Below the pieces are notes generated by a model, which saw nothing but the letters and a program-made list of their open reading frames with translations, was not told where the DNA came from and did no database searches. A stretch of 64,000 bases of DNA from Micromonospora phaseoli (GTDB lineage: Bacteria > Actinomycetota > Actinomycetes > Mycobacteriales > Micromonosporaceae), in assembly GCF_900109115.1 (NCBI RefSeq), contig NZ_FNYV01000004.1, positions 248,001 to 312,000 of the forward strand, read 5' to 3'. Shown piece after piece: positions 11,677 to 21,754 of the stretch. How positions within the stretch are numbered: position 1 is the first letter of the stretch; every line of letters starts with the position of its first letter. Made by a program: the position numbers and the translations under genes.

Positions 11677-11754
11677 GCGCTCTCATCCCCGGGGAGGAGA
11701 GCAAGTCACCGGCTAAGACGATCTTTCGACAGCACGGGCGGCTAGCGTCGTGGC

Positions 11755-12957
11755 GTGGGTACGGAGCTGAGGGAGTGGCTGCGCGGGCGACCGTTGGCCG
11801 GTGACGCGTTGCTCGCCGCCGGGCTGGTCCTGGCGGAGGTGCTGTTCACCCTGCTGACCCCACGGGAGTTCTGGCCCCGGCCGCTGCCGACGGCGCTCGG
11901 TTGGAGCGTGCTGTGCGCGGCACCGGTGGCACTGCGCCGAGTGGCGCCATGGCCGGCCGTGCTGGCCGCGCTGGCGACCCTGGCGCTGCCCGTCACGATC
12001 GAGGTGGCGCCGACGACACAGAGCCTCACCTTCGTGGTGCTCACCTACACGATGGCCGCGTTCCGGCCGGTGCGATCGGCTCTGGTGGCGGCGGTGGCGT
12101 TGTGGGCGCCGGTGGCGGCGGTGAACACCATGGCGCCGCCGGAGGACGTTCCGCAGCTCAGCACCGCCTTTCTGGTGGTGAACAACCTCCTGGTGGGGAT
12201 CGTGTCGTTCTCGGTGGGCCGTACGGTGCACGCCCGACGGTCCTCCACCGAGGCGCTGCGGGAGCGGGCGCGGACCGCCGAGGCCAACCAGCGGGCCCTG
12301 GCCGAGCAGGCGGTCGCCGACGAGCGGCGACGGATCGCCCGGGAACTGCACGACGTGGTGGCGCACCATGTCAGCGTGATGGGGGTGCTGGCCACCGGGG
12401 TGCGACGGGTGCTGCGCCGCGACCTGGACGCCGCCGATGAGGCGATCGGCACCATCGAGGAGACGAGTCGGGCGACGCTGCGGGAACTGCGTCGGCTGCT
12501 CGACGTGCTGCGTACCGAGGCGGAGCCGGCGGCCGAACTGGCGCCGCAGCCGGGCATCGCCGGTATCGAGGCGTTGACCGAGCAGGTCCGCGAGGCCGGG
12601 CTGCCGGTGACGCTGACCGTGGAGGGCACCCCGGGGCCACTTGAGGAAGGGGAGGCCCTGACCGTGTACCGGATCGTGCAGGAGGCGTTGACGAACGCGC
12701 TCAAGCACGCCGGTACGGCCACCGCGCAGGTGCGGGTCAGCTTCGTCGGCAGCGCCGTCGAGGTCGAGGTCACCGACACCGGCCGAGGGCCGTCGCCCGA
12801 CACCGACCGGATCGGGCACGGTCTGGTCGGGATGCGGGAGCGGGTCGGCCTCTACGGTGGGGTCCTGCGCACCGGCGGGCGGACCGGCGGCGGCTACCGG
12901 GTGTACGCCCGGATACCGGTCGAGCCCCTGGCCGACGGCGGCAAGGTGGTCCGGTGA
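11755..12957 (+). CDS. sensor histidine kinase, NarL/DesK-type (HisKA_3)
   Basis: This is a membrane sensor of 400 residues. Residues 15-155 contain four to six hydrophobic spans with short loops and no large extracytoplasmic domain. A linker helix follows, then the dimerisation/phosphoacceptor motif RRRIARELHDVVAHHVSVM with His199. The ATP-binding domain includes YRIVQEALTNALKHA (N box) and GHGLVGMRERV (G box). The GTG at 11755 gives MGTELREW. The response regulator starts 50 bases after its stop and an ABC exporter follows, so the likely job is sensing an envelope or drug-related signal that controls the exporter. The signal is not deducible. Confidence 0.92.
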   Translation: MGTELREWLRGRPLAGDALLAAGLVLAEVLFTLLTPREFWPRPLPTALGWSVLCAAPVALRRVAPWPAVLAALATLALPVTIEVAPTTQSLTFVVLTYTMAAFRPVRSALVAAVALWAPVAAVNTMAPPEDVPQLSTAFLVVNNLLVGIVSFSVGRTVHARRSSTEALRERARTAEANQRALAEQAVADERRRIARELHDVVAHHVSVMGVLATGVRRVLRRDLDAADEAIGTIEETSRATLRELRRLLDVLRTEAEPAAELAPQPGIAGIEALTEQVREAGLPVTLTVEGTPGPLEEGEALTVYRIVQEALTNALKHAGTATAQVRVSFVGSAVEVEVTDTGRGPSPDTDRIGHGLVGMRERVGLYGGVLRTGGRTGGGYRVYARIPVEPLADGGKVVR

Positions 12958-13007
12958 GCGAACATTGATGTGGTGCCGTGAACGAGGCGGCGAGGGTGGA
13001 GGATCAG

Positions 13008-13691
13008 ATGGCCGACTCGGCAGGTACCCGGCCGGTGCGCATCCTGCTCGCCGACGACCAGCCGCTGCTGCGTACCGGTTTCCGGATGGTGCTCGGCGCG
13101 GAGGCCGACCTGGACATCGTGGCCGAGGCGGGCGACGGGGTGGAGGCGGTGGAGTTGTCCCGCCGGCTGCTGCCGGACGTGGTGCTGATGGACATCCGGA
13201 TGCCCCGGATGGACGGGGTGAGCGCCACCCGGGCCATCGTCGACGCCCGGTTGCCGGTGCGGGTGCTCATCCTGACCACCTTCGACCTCGACGAGTACGT
13301 GGTGGGGGCGCTGCGGGCCGGGGCGAGCGGGTTCCTGGCCAAGGATGTGCCGGCCGAGGACCTGGTCACCGCGATCCACACGGTGGCCGCCGGTGACGCG
13401 GTGGTGGCGCCCCGGATCCTGCGGCGACTGCTGGACCGCTTCGCCGACGCCCTACCGGATCCGGCGGCGGCGCCTCCGAAGGCGCTCGGCACGCTGACCG
13501 AGCGGGAACGGGAGGTGCTCGTGCAGGTCGCCCGGGGGTTGTCCAACGCCGAGATCGCCCGGGCGTTGACGGTCAGCGAGACCACCATCAAGACCCACGT
13601 GGGCCACGTGTTGACCAAACTCGGGCTGCGTGACCGGGTGCAGGCGGTGGTGCTGGCGTACGAATCAGGTCTGGTCCGACCTGGGACGTAA
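13008..13691 (+). CDS. NarL/LuxR-family response regulator
   Basis: This is the 227-residue partner of the preceding kinase. The receiver domain (residues 9-125) has the acidic pair ADD, the phosphoacceptor Asp62 in VVLMDIRMPRMDG, the switch Thr in LILTTFD and Lys in FLAKD. The C-terminal LuxR helix-turn-helix begins TEREREVLVQVARGLSNAEIA and ends with a DNA-recognition helix. ATG at 13008 is preferred over GTG at 12978 because GGAGG lies 5 bases before it. Probable targets are its own operon and the ABC genes that begin 282 bases downstream. Confidence 0.93.
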   Translation: MADSAGTRPVRILLADDQPLLRTGFRMVLGAEADLDIVAEAGDGVEAVELSRRLLPDVVLMDIRMPRMDGVSATRAIVDARLPVRVLILTTFDLDEYVVGALRAGASGFLAKDVPAEDLVTAIHTVAAGDAVVAPRILRRLLDRFADALPDPAAAPPKALGTLTEREREVLVQVARGLSNAEIARALTVSETTIKTHVGHVLTKLGLRDRVQAVVLAYESGLVRPGT

Positions 13692-13973
13692 CGCCAGCGT
13701 TGCATCCGTCACCTACCGTGACGACCTGCGGTGGAAATCGGTTGACCCTCACGCGACGGCAACGTCCAGGATGACCGGGCCCGCCGGGGGCACATCGCCG
13801 ACGGGTGCCGGAGTCGGGGACAACCCTGACTTCGGTTGGGGGGGTACCCGCAGCCGGAAATCCGCTCCGACTCCGCCCGGAGTCGGACGGATCGGCGGTG
13901 GGCAGCACAGATGATGGACTCGCACCGGACCAGCGGGGGCGGTGCGATCAGACGCGACGGAGAGGTACGTGAC
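13692..13973. other. intergenic region before the ABC exporter
   Basis: These 282 bases hold no convincing gene. Visible structure is the small hairpin CCGACTCC-GCCC-GGAGTCGG at 13867-13886 and a further GGAGTCGG at 13810-13817, which could be regulator half-sites. TTGACC occurs at 13741 without a good -10 at the right distance. The promoter for the ABC operon is probably here. Confidence 0.4.
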
Positions 13974-14741
13974 GTGACCGCTACGACAGGCCAGCCGGCA
14001 TCGGCCGCAGCCCGGGCGAGCGACGTGTGGAAGGTGTACGGCAGCGGCGAGGCGCAGGTCATCGCGCTGCGGGGGGTCAGCGCCGAGTTCGAGCGCGGCC
14101 GGTTCACGGCGATCATGGGCCCGTCGGGCTCGGGCAAGTCGACGCTGATGCACTGCCTGGCCGGGCTGGACACGGTGACCCGGGGGACGGTGCAGGTGGG
14201 CGACACCACGGTCACCGGTCTCGGTGACTCGGGTCTGACGAAGCTGCGCCGGGACAAGGTCGGCTTCATCTTCCAGCAGTTCAACCTGCTGCCCACGTTG
14301 ACTGCCAAGGAGAACATCCTGCTGCCGCTGTCGATCGCGGGGCGCAAGCCGGACCCGGCCTGGTACGACGTGGTGATCGACACGGTCGGCCTGCGGGACC
14401 GGCTGGGCCACCGGCCGGCGCAGCTCTCCGGCGGCCAGCAGCAGCGGGTGGCGTGCGCCCGGGCCCTGGTGGCCCGCCCCGAGGTGATCTTCGCCGACGA
14501 GCCGACCGGTAACCTGGACTCGCGTTCGGGCGCGGAGGTGCTCAACTTCCTGCGCAACTCGGTCCGCGAGCACGGGCAGACCATCGTCATGGTGACCCAC
14601 GACCCGACCGCGGCCGCGTACGCCGACCGGGTGGTGTTCCTCGCCGACGGGCAGATCGTCTCCGAGTTGATCGAGCCGACCGCCGAGACGGTGCTGGACA
14701 CGATGAAGAAGCTGGACACTCCGGCCGAGGTGGCCGGCTGA
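13974..14741 (+). CDS. ABC transporter ATP-binding protein (LolD/MacB-like)
   Basis: The 255-residue ATPase energises the FtsX-type permease encoded next. Walker A is GPSGSGKST at about 49-57, the Q-loop reads FIFQQFNLL, the signature is [15 protein letters not shown], Walker B is [13 protein letters not shown] and the switch His is in VMVTHDP. These are features of the LolD/MacB subfamily, which drives mechanotransmission rather than classical transport. GTG at 13974 is chosen ([10 protein letters not shown]) because GGAGAGG lies 7 bases upstream; longer in-frame starts back to 13836 lack one. The stop TGA overlaps the ATG of the permease by one base, so the two are translationally coupled. 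Confidence 0.94.
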   Translation: MTATTGQPASAAARASDVWKVYGSGEAQVIALRGVSAEFERGRFTAIMGPSGSGKSTLMHCLAGLDTVTRGTVQVGDTTVTGLGDSGLTKLRRDKVGFIFQQFNLLPTLTAKENILLPLSIAGRKPDPAWYDVVIDTVGLRDRLGHRPAQLSGGQQQRVACARALVARPEVIFADEPTGNLDSRSGAEVLNFLRNSVREHGQTIVMVTHDPTAAAYADRVVFLADGQIVSELIEPTAETVLDTMKKLDTPAEVAG

Positions 14742-17290
14742 TGTTCCGGGCGACTCTGAAGAGCCTGCTGGCCCGCAAGATCCGGCTGATCCTCTCCGGC
14801 CTGGCCGTGGTGCTCGGCGTCATGTTCGTCTCCGGCGCCTTCGTACTCACCGACACCCTCGGCCGTTCCTTCGACTCACTCTTCGCCGACGCGTACGCCG
14901 AGGTCGACGTCAACGTGGCCGGCAAGCCGAAGCTCCAGATCAGCGAGTTCGAGGGCGAGCAGCTCGCGCCGCCGTTCTCGGCGACCGCGGTGGAGACGGT
15001 GCGGTCGGTGCCCGGGGTGGCCGAGGCCACCGGCGTGGTGGTCACCGACGGGGCTCGCCTGATCGGCAGCAACGGCAAGGTGGTCACCTCGTTCGGACCG
15101 CCGCAGTTGGGCGGCAACTGGACCGGCGAGAGCGACCTGGTGCAGCTGCGCGAGGGCCGGGAGCCGCAGGCCGACGACGAAATCGTGATCAACAAGGGGC
15201 TGGCGACCGCCGGCAAGGTGGCGCTCGGCGACCGGGTGGGCGTGCTCACCCTCGAGCCGCGCAAGGACTTCACCATCGTCGGCATCTTCGGCTACAGCGG
15301 TGACCGGGACTCCCTCGGCGGCACCAACGAGGTCATGTTCACCACACCCGTCGCCCAGCAGCTGATGCTCGGCGAACCGGACGTGTTCAACAACGTCGTG
15401 GTCACCGCCGCCGCGGGCGTCTCCGACGACGAGCTGCGCGACTCGGTGGCCACGGCGCTGGGCGACGAGTACGTGGTCAAGACCGGCGAACAGCTCTCCG
15501 CGGACGCCGCCGCCGGGCTGAAGGAAGGGCTCTCGTTCTTCAACCGGATCCTGCTCGGCTTCGCCGCGGTGGCGCTGCTGGTCGGCACGTTCCTGATCCT
15601 GAACACTTTCTCGATCATCGTGGCGCAGCGCACCCGGGAACTGGCGTTGCTGCGGGCCGTGGGCGCCAGCGGCAAGCAGATCATCGGTTCGGTGGTGCTG
15701 GAGGCCATCGCCGTCGGCCTGATCGCCTCGGTGCTCGGTCTGGCCGCCGGCATCGGGGTCGGCGCGCTGCTGGCGTACCTGTTCGGCAACCTCGCCGGTG
15801 GGCTGGCCCTGGCCGGGGTGGCGGTGCCACCTGCGGCGGTGATCGGCGCGTTCGGCGTCGGTCTGGTGATCACCGTGGTGGCGGCGCTGCTGCCGGCGCT
15901 GCGGGCCGCGCGGATCCCCCCGATCGCGGCGATGCAGGACGTGGCCACGCCGGACCGGCCGCTGACCAAGGTCACCGTCGCTGGCGCGCTGGTCACCGCG
16001 ATCGGCGCCACGCTGCTCTTCCTCGGCCTCGGCGGGTACGCGGGCGGCAGCACGCTGGCCGCGATCCTCGGCGGCGTGCTCTTCGCGTTCATCGGGGTGG
16101 CCCTGCTGACTCCGCTGATCAGCAAGCCGGTGGTGGCGGCGCTCGGCGCGGTCTTCTCCGGCTGGGTGCCGGGCAAGTTGGGTCGGCTCAACTCCGGCCG
16201 CAACCCACGCCGCACGGCGATCACCGCTGCCGCACTGATGGTCGGTATCGCCCTGGTCACCGGCATCACGGTGATTCTCGACTCGGCCAAGAGCAGCATC
16301 AGCGGGCTGGTCGAGGAGAACGTCACCGCGGAGCTGGTGATCGCGGGGGTGCAGAGCGGCCCGCGCCCGCCGAGCTTCGACCCGGCCGTGCTGGACGAGA
16401 CGAAGGCGATCCCCGGGGTCCGCATGGTCGACGGCCAGTACGGCGACATGGCGCTGGTCGGCGACGAACGCACCTGGGTGGGGGCGGTCACCGAGCCGGC
16501 CGCGATGCGGCAGATCTACGGGGCCACCGCCACCGCCGGCGACATCGACCGGCTGGCGGCCGGCCAGATGCTGATCAGCTCGGACACGGCCGAGTCGCGC
16601 GGATTGTCGGTCGGCTCGACGCTGCCGGTGCAGTTCGCCCGCGGTGACTCGCAGACCTACACGGTCACCGGCATCTACGAGAGCTCGCCGATCTTCGGCG
16701 GGGTGATCCTGCCGGCTGAGGCGGCCCGCAACTTCAGCATCACCCAACCGATCCAGGCCTTCATCCAGCTCGAACCGGGTGCCCAGGTGGCCGATGTGCA
16801 GCCGCGCGTCGAGGCGCTGCTGGCGGACAGCCCGGAGGTGTCGGTGGCCGACCAGCAGGCGTTCATCGAGGAGCAGACCGGCCAGCTCGACGGCCTGCTC
16901 CAGATGATCCAGATCCTGCTGGCACTGGCCATCGTGATCGCCGTGCTCGGCATCATCAACACCCTGGCGCTGTCGGTGCTGGAGCGGACCCGGGAGCTGG
17001 GCCTGCTGCGCGCCATCGGCCTGCGACGGTCGCAGACCATGGGCATGATCACGGTGGAGGCGGTGGTGATCTCGGTGTTCGGCGCGCTGCTCGGCGTGGC
17101 CGTGGGCGCCGGTCTCGGCGCCGCGGTGGTCGAGGCGCTGCGGGACGAGGGAATCACCACGCTGGTGCTGCCCTGGGGCCAGATGGGCGTCTTCCTCGGT
17201 CTGGCCGCGCTGATCGGCGTGGTCGCCGCGGTCCTACCGGCGATCCGGGCCGCCCGGATCAACGTCCTGGGCGCCATCGCCCACGACTGA
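14741..17290 (+). CDS. ABC transporter permease, duplicated FtsX/MacB type
   Basis: The 849-residue membrane protein has the eukaryotic/actinobacterial 'double permease' plan: N-terminal span (residues 15-38), extracytoplasmic MacB-like domain, and a three-span FtsX domain (about 265-400, with [14 protein letters not shown]). Then come two spans, a second extracytoplasmic domain (about 530-700) and a second FtsX domain (about 715-849, with [13 protein letters not shown]). The paired coupling motifs RTRELxLLRAxG are internal-duplication marks. Family members export lipids, lipoproteins or peptides, or sense antibiotics; the substrate is unknown. Its TGA stop is the first part of the palindromic element at 17288-17350, which probably terminates the operon. 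Confidence 0.92.
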   Translation: MFRATLKSLLARKIRLILSGLAVVLGVMFVSGAFVLTDTLGRSFDSLFADAYAEVDVNVAGKPKLQISEFEGEQLAPPFSATAVETVRSVPGVAEATGVVVTDGARLIGSNGKVVTSFGPPQLGGNWTGESDLVQLREGREPQADDEIVINKGLATAGKVALGDRVGVLTLEPRKDFTIVGIFGYSGDRDSLGGTNEVMFTTPVAQQLMLGEPDVFNNVVVTAAAGVSDDELRDSVATALGDEYVVKTGEQLSADAAAGLKEGLSFFNRILLGFAAVALLVGTFLILNTFSIIVAQRTRELALLRAVGASGKQIIGSVVLEAIAVGLIASVLGLAAGIGVGALLAYLFGNLAGGLALAGVAVPPAAVIGAFGVGLVITVVAALLPALRAARIPPIAAMQDVATPDRPLTKVTVAGALVTAIGATLLFLGLGGYAGGSTLAAILGGVLFAFIGVALLTPLISKPVVAALGAVFSGWVPGKLGRLNSGRNPRRTAITAAALMVGIALVTGITVILDSAKSSISGLVEENVTAELVIAGVQSGPRPPSFDPAVLDETKAIPGVRMVDGQYGDMALVGDERTWVGAVTEPAAMRQIYGATATAGDIDRLAAGQMLISSDTAESRGLSVGSTLPVQFARGDSQTYTVTGIYESSPIFGGVILPAEAARNFSITQPIQAFIQLEPGAQVADVQPRVEALLADSPEVSVADQQAFIEEQTGQLDGLLQMIQILLALAIVIAVLGIINTLALSVLERTRELGLLRAIGLRRSQTMGMITVEAVVISVFGALLGVAVGAGLGAAVVEALRDEGITTLVLPWGQMGVFLGLAALIGVVAAVLPAIRAARINVLGAIAHD

Positions 17291-17350
17291 GATGCAAGGA
17301 AGGGCCCCCTGTCAACGCCTAGCGTTGTACAGGGGGCCCTTCTTAACGCC
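17288..17350. repeat. bipartite GGGCCC element, copy A (probable terminator)
   Basis: The element begins at the permease stop codon and forms a long hairpin. Outer arms AAGGAAGGGCCCCCTGT and ACAGGGGGCCCTTCTT enclose inner arms CAACGC/GCGTTG around CTA, with one bulged base. Read on the minus strand it begins GGCGTTAAGAAGGGCCC and ends CCTTGCATCTCAG, matching the copies at 34291 and 60158. It lies between the convergent permease and HAD genes. Confidence 0.85.
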
Positions 17351-17410
17351 TCCGGCACCCAAGGCGGCAACGTGGTGCGCGCACGGGGCGGCACGGGGGT
17401 GGTGCCGGCG

Positions 17411-18082
17411 TCAGACGGACGTCCGGCCCAGCAGCCCGGCCAGCAACGCCAGGTCCGCCGAGAGCAGGCTCTCCAACTGGTGTACGCCGTCGCGGGGCGC
17501 GAGCGGCACCTCCGCCGGCACGGCCAGTACCGCCGCCCCGGCGGCGACCGCGCTGGCCACCCCCGTCGCCGAGTCCTCGATCGCCACACACCGGTCGATC
17601 GGTACGCCGAGCCGCCGGGCGGCCGTCAGGTACGGCTCGGGGTGCGGCTTGGTCGAGTCGACCTCGTCACCGCAGACCACCACGTCGAAGCTGTCCCGGC
17701 CCAGGGTGTCCAACGCGATCTCGACGAGCGCCCGGCCGCTGGAGGTGACCAGGGCGGTCGGGATCCGTGCCTGCCGTACCGCCCCCAGCAACGCCAACGC
17801 GCCCGGCCGCCACTGCAGGCCGGTGCGGAACAGCTCCAGGATCCGGGCATTGATCCACTCGGCGCTGACCTGCGGATCCCGGTACGACTGGCCCAGGTCG
17901 TCGTGCAGGATCCGCATCGAGTCGGCCATCCCGGTGCCGATGATCGCCCGGCGCGCGGCGGCGGAGAGCACGCCGCCGTACGCCTCGGCGAGCTCCTGCA
18001 GGGCAACGTCCCACAGTCGCTCGCTGTCGACCAGGGTGCCGTCCATGTCGAAGAGCACGGCGGCCGGGTGGGCGCTGCTCAC
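17411..18082 (-). CDS. HAD-superfamily phosphatase, beta-phosphoglucomutase-like
   Basis: This is a 223-residue HAD hydrolase. Motif I is LFDMDGTLVDSE (nucleophile Asp and acid/base Asp), the cap domain spans about residues 17-85, motif II is ALVTSSGRA, motif III Lys is in STKPHPEPYL, and motif IV is CVAIEDSATGV. The subclass matches sugar-phosphate phosphatases/mutases of the PGMB/YcjU/Gph type; the substrate cannot be told. GTG at 18082 has GAGGAGG upstream. It is convergent with the ABC permease and followed on its own strand by nothing closely spaced, so it appears monocistronic. Confidence 0.9.
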   Translation of the reverse strand: MSSAHPAAVLFDMDGTLVDSERLWDVALQELAEAYGGVLSAAARRAIIGTGMADSMRILHDDLGQSYRDPQVSAEWINARILELFRTGLQWRPGALALLGAVRQARIPTALVTSSGRALVEIALDTLGRDSFDVVVCGDEVDSTKPHPEPYLTAARRLGVPIDRCVAIEDSATGVASAVAAGAAVLAVPAEVPLAPRDGVHQLESLLSADLALLAGLLGRTSV

Positions 18083-18158
18083 CGGATCCTCCTCGGTTCG
18101 GGTACCCGGTGAATCCTGTCAGCCCACGACCGCGACGCGCCCGGCACAGTGACCTTTC

Positions 18159-18896
18159 TCAACCGAGATCGCAGGCGGACAGGGACCGCTCGTAGCCCCG
18201 GAAGAAATGCTCGGCCCGCTGCTCGGGGGTGCCGTGCGAGCCCTCGGCGAACCATGGCTGACTCGGATCGTCGCCGACGGCCAGCAGGCCCTCGTTGAAC
18301 TCCTCCAGGTCGCCCTCCTCAAGGGTGAGCGTGCCGGCGCGCACCGAGTCACCGAGGAACGCCCCGGCCATGCAGTCGGCCTGCAGCTCCTGCTGGATGG
18401 TGAAGTTGTAGCGGATGCCGAGCCGGGTCTGGATGCCGTGTGCGTACTCGTGTGCGAGCAGGTAGAACACGAACGCGTCGCCGATCTGCCGGAACGCGCC
18501 GAAGGACCAGTTGATGTCGTACGCGATGTAGTCGCTGACGGTGCAGTAGACGGCGTTGTTACGGGGTACCTCCTGTCCACCGCAGGTGACCTCGCCGTCG
18601 CGCTGATAGGTGATGACCTGCCGGATCGGGCGGAACGACTGCCCGGAGGCGCGGAACTGTGCGGCCCAGTACTGCTCGGCGAGCCGCTGGGCGTCGGCCA
18701 TGTCCTGCTGGAACTCCTCGACCGTGTCGGTGCCGTCGGCCCGGGTCACCTCGGCGCTCGGCGACGCCGGTTGCCGTTGCTCCGTCGGATCCGCCGGCTG
18801 GCCCACCGGCTCCACCATGCACGCGGCCGCCGCCACCAGCGCCACCGCCAGGCCGGCGAGCCTTCCCTGGCGCCGTCCTCGCCCACCTGCCCCCAC
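18159..18896 (-). CDS. lipoprotein zinc metallopeptidase (YpfJ family)
   Basis: The 245-residue protein has a basic N-terminus, a hydrophobic stretch and a lipobox ending at Cys26 (VAAAAC), so it should be a membrane-anchored lipoprotein. After a Pro/Gln-rich linker the catalytic domain carries AHEYAHGIQ with HExxH at 149-153. The downstream Glu of QQELQAD is the probable third zinc ligand, and ADCMAG follows. This is the 'neutral zinc metallopeptidase' YpfJ/PF04228 pattern. The substrate is unknown. GTG at 18896 is the first start after upstream stops. Confidence 0.88.
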   Translation of the reverse strand: MGAGGRGRRQGRLAGLAVALVAAAACMVEPVGQPADPTEQRQPASPSAEVTRADGTDTVEEFQQDMADAQRLAEQYWAAQFRASGQSFRPIRQVITYQRDGEVTCGGQEVPRNNAVYCTVSDYIAYDINWSFGAFRQIGDAFVFYLLAHEYAHGIQTRLGIRYNFTIQQELQADCMAGAFLGDSVRAGTLTLEEGDLEEFNEGLLAVGDDPSQPWFAEGSHGTPEQRAEHFFRGYERSLSACDLG

Positions 18897-19108
18897 CGTC
18901 GTGCCTCCCGCGTTGATGCCACCCAGTACCCCGACGGTAGGACCGTCAAGCCCGTTGCCGTCTGGTACGCCTTACCGACCCCTCCGGTTCACCGGCACGC
19001 ATAGGGTCACCACGAAAAGCGCGACGAACTGTGTCCGGAACGGGCAGCCGGCTCCGACGTCCCCGGTGGCCGGGTACCAGAGCGGTACCGGCAGGAGAGG
19101 AGACACCG

Positions 19109-19507
19109 GTGAAATACATGATCATGTTGTACGGCTCGCAGCGCGACTACGACGCGATGGCCGGGCAGGCCGGCGACCGGCCGGCGATGTCGGCGCAGGA
19201 GGTGGCCGCCATGCACGCCCACATGGGCAAGGTGCACCAGAACCTGGCCGACGCCGGTGAACTGGTCGACGCCCAGGGTCTCACCGCGCCGGTGCACGCC
19301 CGGCGGATCCAGCTGCGGGACGGGGCGCCGGTGGTCACCGACGGGCCGTACCCGGAGACGCAGGAGGTGCTCGCCGGGTACACGGTGGTGGAGTGCGCCA
19401 GCTACGACCGGGCCGCCGAGATCGCCGCCAACTTCGTCGACCCCGCCACCCCCGGCCAGTACGTCGACATCCGCCCGATCGCCGAGGGCATCGACGAGCT
19501 CGTCTGA
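19109..19507 (+). CDS. DGPF/YCII-domain protein
   Basis: The 132-residue protein begins MKYMIMLYGSQ and contains the VTDGPYPETQEVLAGY motif (the DGPF signature with Tyr in the last position) of the YCII/DGPF family. Such proteins are encoded beside ECF42 sigma factors across actinobacteria and are typical targets of them. The start is GTG at 19109, with GGAGAGGAG 7 bases before it; an in-frame extension to 19031 lacks one. The stop overlaps the ATG of the sigma gene (TGATG). The biochemical function of DGPF proteins is not settled; the fold is a ferredoxin-like alpha-beta barrel. Confidence 0.88.
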   Translation: MKYMIMLYGSQRDYDAMAGQAGDRPAMSAQEVAAMHAHMGKVHQNLADAGELVDAQGLTAPVHARRIQLRDGAPVVTDGPYPETQEVLAGYTVVECASYDRAAEIAANFVDPATPGQYVDIRPIAEGIDELV

Positions 19508-20865
19508 TGGGTGAACCGGCCGTCGAGGACCTGCTACGTCGACTGGCGCCGCAGGTCCTCGGCGCGCTCGTGCGCCGCTACGGGCACTTCGACACCGCCG
19601 AGGACGCCACCCAGGAGGCGCTGATCGCCGCGGCCACCGGCTGGCCGCGCGACGGCGTACCGGACAACCCGAGGGCCTGGCTGATCACGGTGGCCGCCCG
19701 GCGGCTGACCGACCTGCTCCGTGCCGAGCAGGCCCGCCGGCGCCGGGAGGACACCGCTGGCCGATGGCTGCTGGCCGAGTGGCGGCTACTGCCGGCGACC
19801 GACCGGGCGGCCGACGCCGACGACACCCTGATCCTGCTGCTCCTGTGCTGCCATCCGGCGCTGCCGCCCGCCTCGCAGATCGCGTTGACCCTGCGGGCGG
19901 TGGGCGGGCTGAGCACCATCGAGGTGGCGCGGGCGTTCCTGGTGCCGCAGGAGACGATGACCCGACGGATCAGCCGGGGCAAGCAGCGGATCCGCGAGAG
20001 CGGCCTGCCGTTCGCGATGCCCGCGCCGGCCGAGCTGCCGGCGCGCCTCGCGGTCGTCCTCCGGGTGCTCTATCTGATCTTCAATGAGGGGTACGCGAGC
20101 ACCTCCGGCCCGGGACTGCTCCGCGCCGACCTGTGCGCCGAGGCGATCCGGCTGACCCGACTGCTGCACCGGATGCTGGCCGACGGTACGGCGGCATCAC
20201 CCGACGGTACGGCGGCATCACCCGACGGTACGGCGGCATCACCCGACGGTACGGCGGCGTCGCCTGCCGGGGTCCGGCCCGACGCGCCGGCAGCAACGCC
20301 CGGCGCGGAGGAGGTGACCGGGCTGCTGGCGTTGCTGCTGCTCACCGACGCCCGCGCGCCGGCCCGCACCGGGCCGCACGGCGAGTTGGTGCCGATGGCC
20401 GAGCAGGATCGCTCCCGCTGGCGGGCCGACCAGATCGCCGAGGGCGTCGCGCTGGTCGCCGACGTACTGCCCCGGGGCCGGCCCGGGCCGTACCAGGTGC
20501 AGGCCGCGATCGCCGCGCTGCACGACGAGGCGCCCAGCGCCGAACAGACCGACTGGCCGCAGATCGTGGCCCTGTACGGCGTGCTGCGACAACTCGACGG
20601 CAACCCCCTCGTGGCGCTCAACCACGCCGTCGCGGTGGCGATGACCGAGGGGCCCGACGCCGGGCTGGCCCTGGTCGACCGGGTGACGGCCGACGGGCGG
20701 TTGGCGCGGGATCCGAGGCTGCCCGCCGTACGCGCGCATCTGCTGGAGCGGCGCGGCGATGCGGTGGCCGCGCGCGCCGAGTACCGCGTGGCGGCGGCCC
20801 GGTCGACCAACCTGGCGCAGCAGCGCTACCTCAACGCCCGCGCGGACCGCCTCCCCGCCGACTGA
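19507..20865 (+). CDS. ECF42-type RNA polymerase sigma factor with C-terminal helical (TPR-like) domain
   Basis: The 452-residue protein has sigma region 2 (RYGHFDTAEDATQEALIAA, then NPRAWLITVAARRLTDLLR) and region 4 (AVGGLSTIEVARAFLVPQETMTRRISRGKQRIRE). It then has the long C-terminal helical domain diagnostic of ECF42, including LYLIFNEGYAS and LNHAVAVAMTEGP. ECF42 factors have no classical anti-sigma; the C-terminal extension is required for activity. Translational coupling to the DGPF gene confirms the class. An insertion of four DGTAASP repeats (residues about 226-253) separates two helices of the extension, just before the GLLALLLLTDARAPAR block; I do not recall this in the family. Confidence 0.93.
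   Translation: MGEPAVEDLLRRLAPQVLGALVRRYGHFDTAEDATQEALIAAATGWPRDGVPDNPRAWLITVAARRLTDLLRAEQARRRREDTAGRWLLAEWRLLPATDRAADADDTLILLLLCCHPALPPASQIALTLRAVGGLSTIEVARAFLVPQETMTRRISRGKQRIRESGLPFAMPAPAELPARLAVVLRVLYLIFNEGYASTSGPGLLRADLCAEAIRLTRLLHRMLADGTAASPDGTAASPDGTAASPDGTAASPAGVRPDAPAATPGAEEVTGLLALLLLTDARAPARTGPHGELVPMAEQDRSRWRADQIAEGVALVADVLPRGRPGPYQVQAAIAALHDEAPSAEQTDWPQIVALYGVLRQLDGNPLVALNHAVAVAMTEGPDAGLALVDRVTADGRLARDPRLPAVRAHLLERRGDAVAARAEYRVAAARSTNLAQQRYLNARADRLPAD
20182..20265 (+). repeat. 21-bp in-frame tandem repeat inside the ECF42 gene
   Basis: There are four head-to-tail 21-base units, three identical and the fourth differing at a few bases, each encoding DGTAASP. They lie in a presumably flexible loop of the sigma factor's C-terminal domain. 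The near-identity of units at the DNA level suggests recent slippage or recombination. Confidence 0.97.
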
Positions 20866-21001
20866 CCCGCACCCAGGCGACGGCCGCCGCCGCACGGCGG
20901 CGCACTGGATGATCGACGGCCGGCGTGGCTGTCGACTCGCGGGCAGACACGCACGGCTGGACGACAGCGCGCGGGCGCTGCCCGGTTGGCGCACGGTCGC
21001 G

Positions 21002-21727
21002 TCAGGACGGGTCGCCTGCCGTGGGGCGGGCGCGGCGGGCCTCGGCCACGGCTCGGCCATGCGGGGACTCGGGGAAGCGGTCGAGCAGGGCCGTCACCTC
21101 TTCGGCGGTGAGGTCGGCGCCGAAGAGGTCGGCGCCGGGCTGTAGGCGGATGCCCTCGGCGAGCGGGCCGGCGACGACCGGATCGAAGCCGAGGGCGTCG
21201 ACGAGGGCGGCGACGGCAGCGAGGTCGCCGGCCGCGTCGCCGGCGATGGCGATGGCCTTGCGTCCGGATTCGCCGGCCGGTCGTGCCTCCTCCTCGAGAT
21301 CGTGGTAACCCATGTGGTTGAACGCCTTGACCACCCGCGAGTCGGGCAGGAACGCCTGGACCATCTCGCTCGACGAGGTACGCGGGTCGGTCAGGTCGTC
21401 GCGGATGCCGTCGACCTCCCACCAGTAGTTCATCGCGTCCACGACCAGCTTGCCGCGCAGCGCCTCCGCCGGGACGGTGCGGTACCTGCCCAGTGGGAGG
21501 GCGAGAATCACGATGTCGGCGCGGGTCGCGGCGTCGGCGGCGGTGGTGGCGACCGCTCCAGGCGTGAGTACCTCGACGGTCAGGGCGATCTTGGCAGGGT
21601 CGCCGGAGCCGGCGACCAGCACCCGGTAGCCGGCGGCGACGGCGAGGCGGGCGAGCACGGTGCCCACCTTGCCGGCGCCGAGGATGCCGAGGGTGGTCCG
21701 AGGCTCGGGTTGGCCGGTGTCGTCCAT
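21002..21727 (-). CDS. F420-dependent NADP reductase-like protein
   Basis: The 241-residue Rossmann protein starts with [18 protein letters not shown], a GxGxxG dinucleotide motif. It continues with [30 protein letters not shown] and [15 protein letters not shown]. These match the NADPH:F420 reductase (Fno/NpdG)-like family, although the C-terminal F420-binding part is not clear, so it may only reduce another cofactor. ATG at 21727 is preceded by GGAAGGAT. It lies 27 bases after the LLM oxidoreductase gene and should be in the same transcript, giving a plausible F420/flavin redox pair under MarR control. Confidence 0.82.
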   Translation of the reverse strand: MDDTGQPEPRTTLGILGAGKVGTVLARLAVAAGYRVLVAGSGDPAKIALTVEVLTPGAVATTAADAATRADIVILALPLGRYRTVPAEALRGKLVVDAMNYWWEVDGIRDDLTDPRTSSSEMVQAFLPDSRVVKAFNHMGYHDLEEEARPAGESGRKAIAIAGDAAGDLAAVAALVDALGFDPVVAGPLAEGIRLQPGADLFGADLTAEEVTALLDRFPESPHGRAVAEARRARPTAGDPS

Positions 21728-21754
21728 GTCATCCTTCCCGTCTCCGATGCCGTC

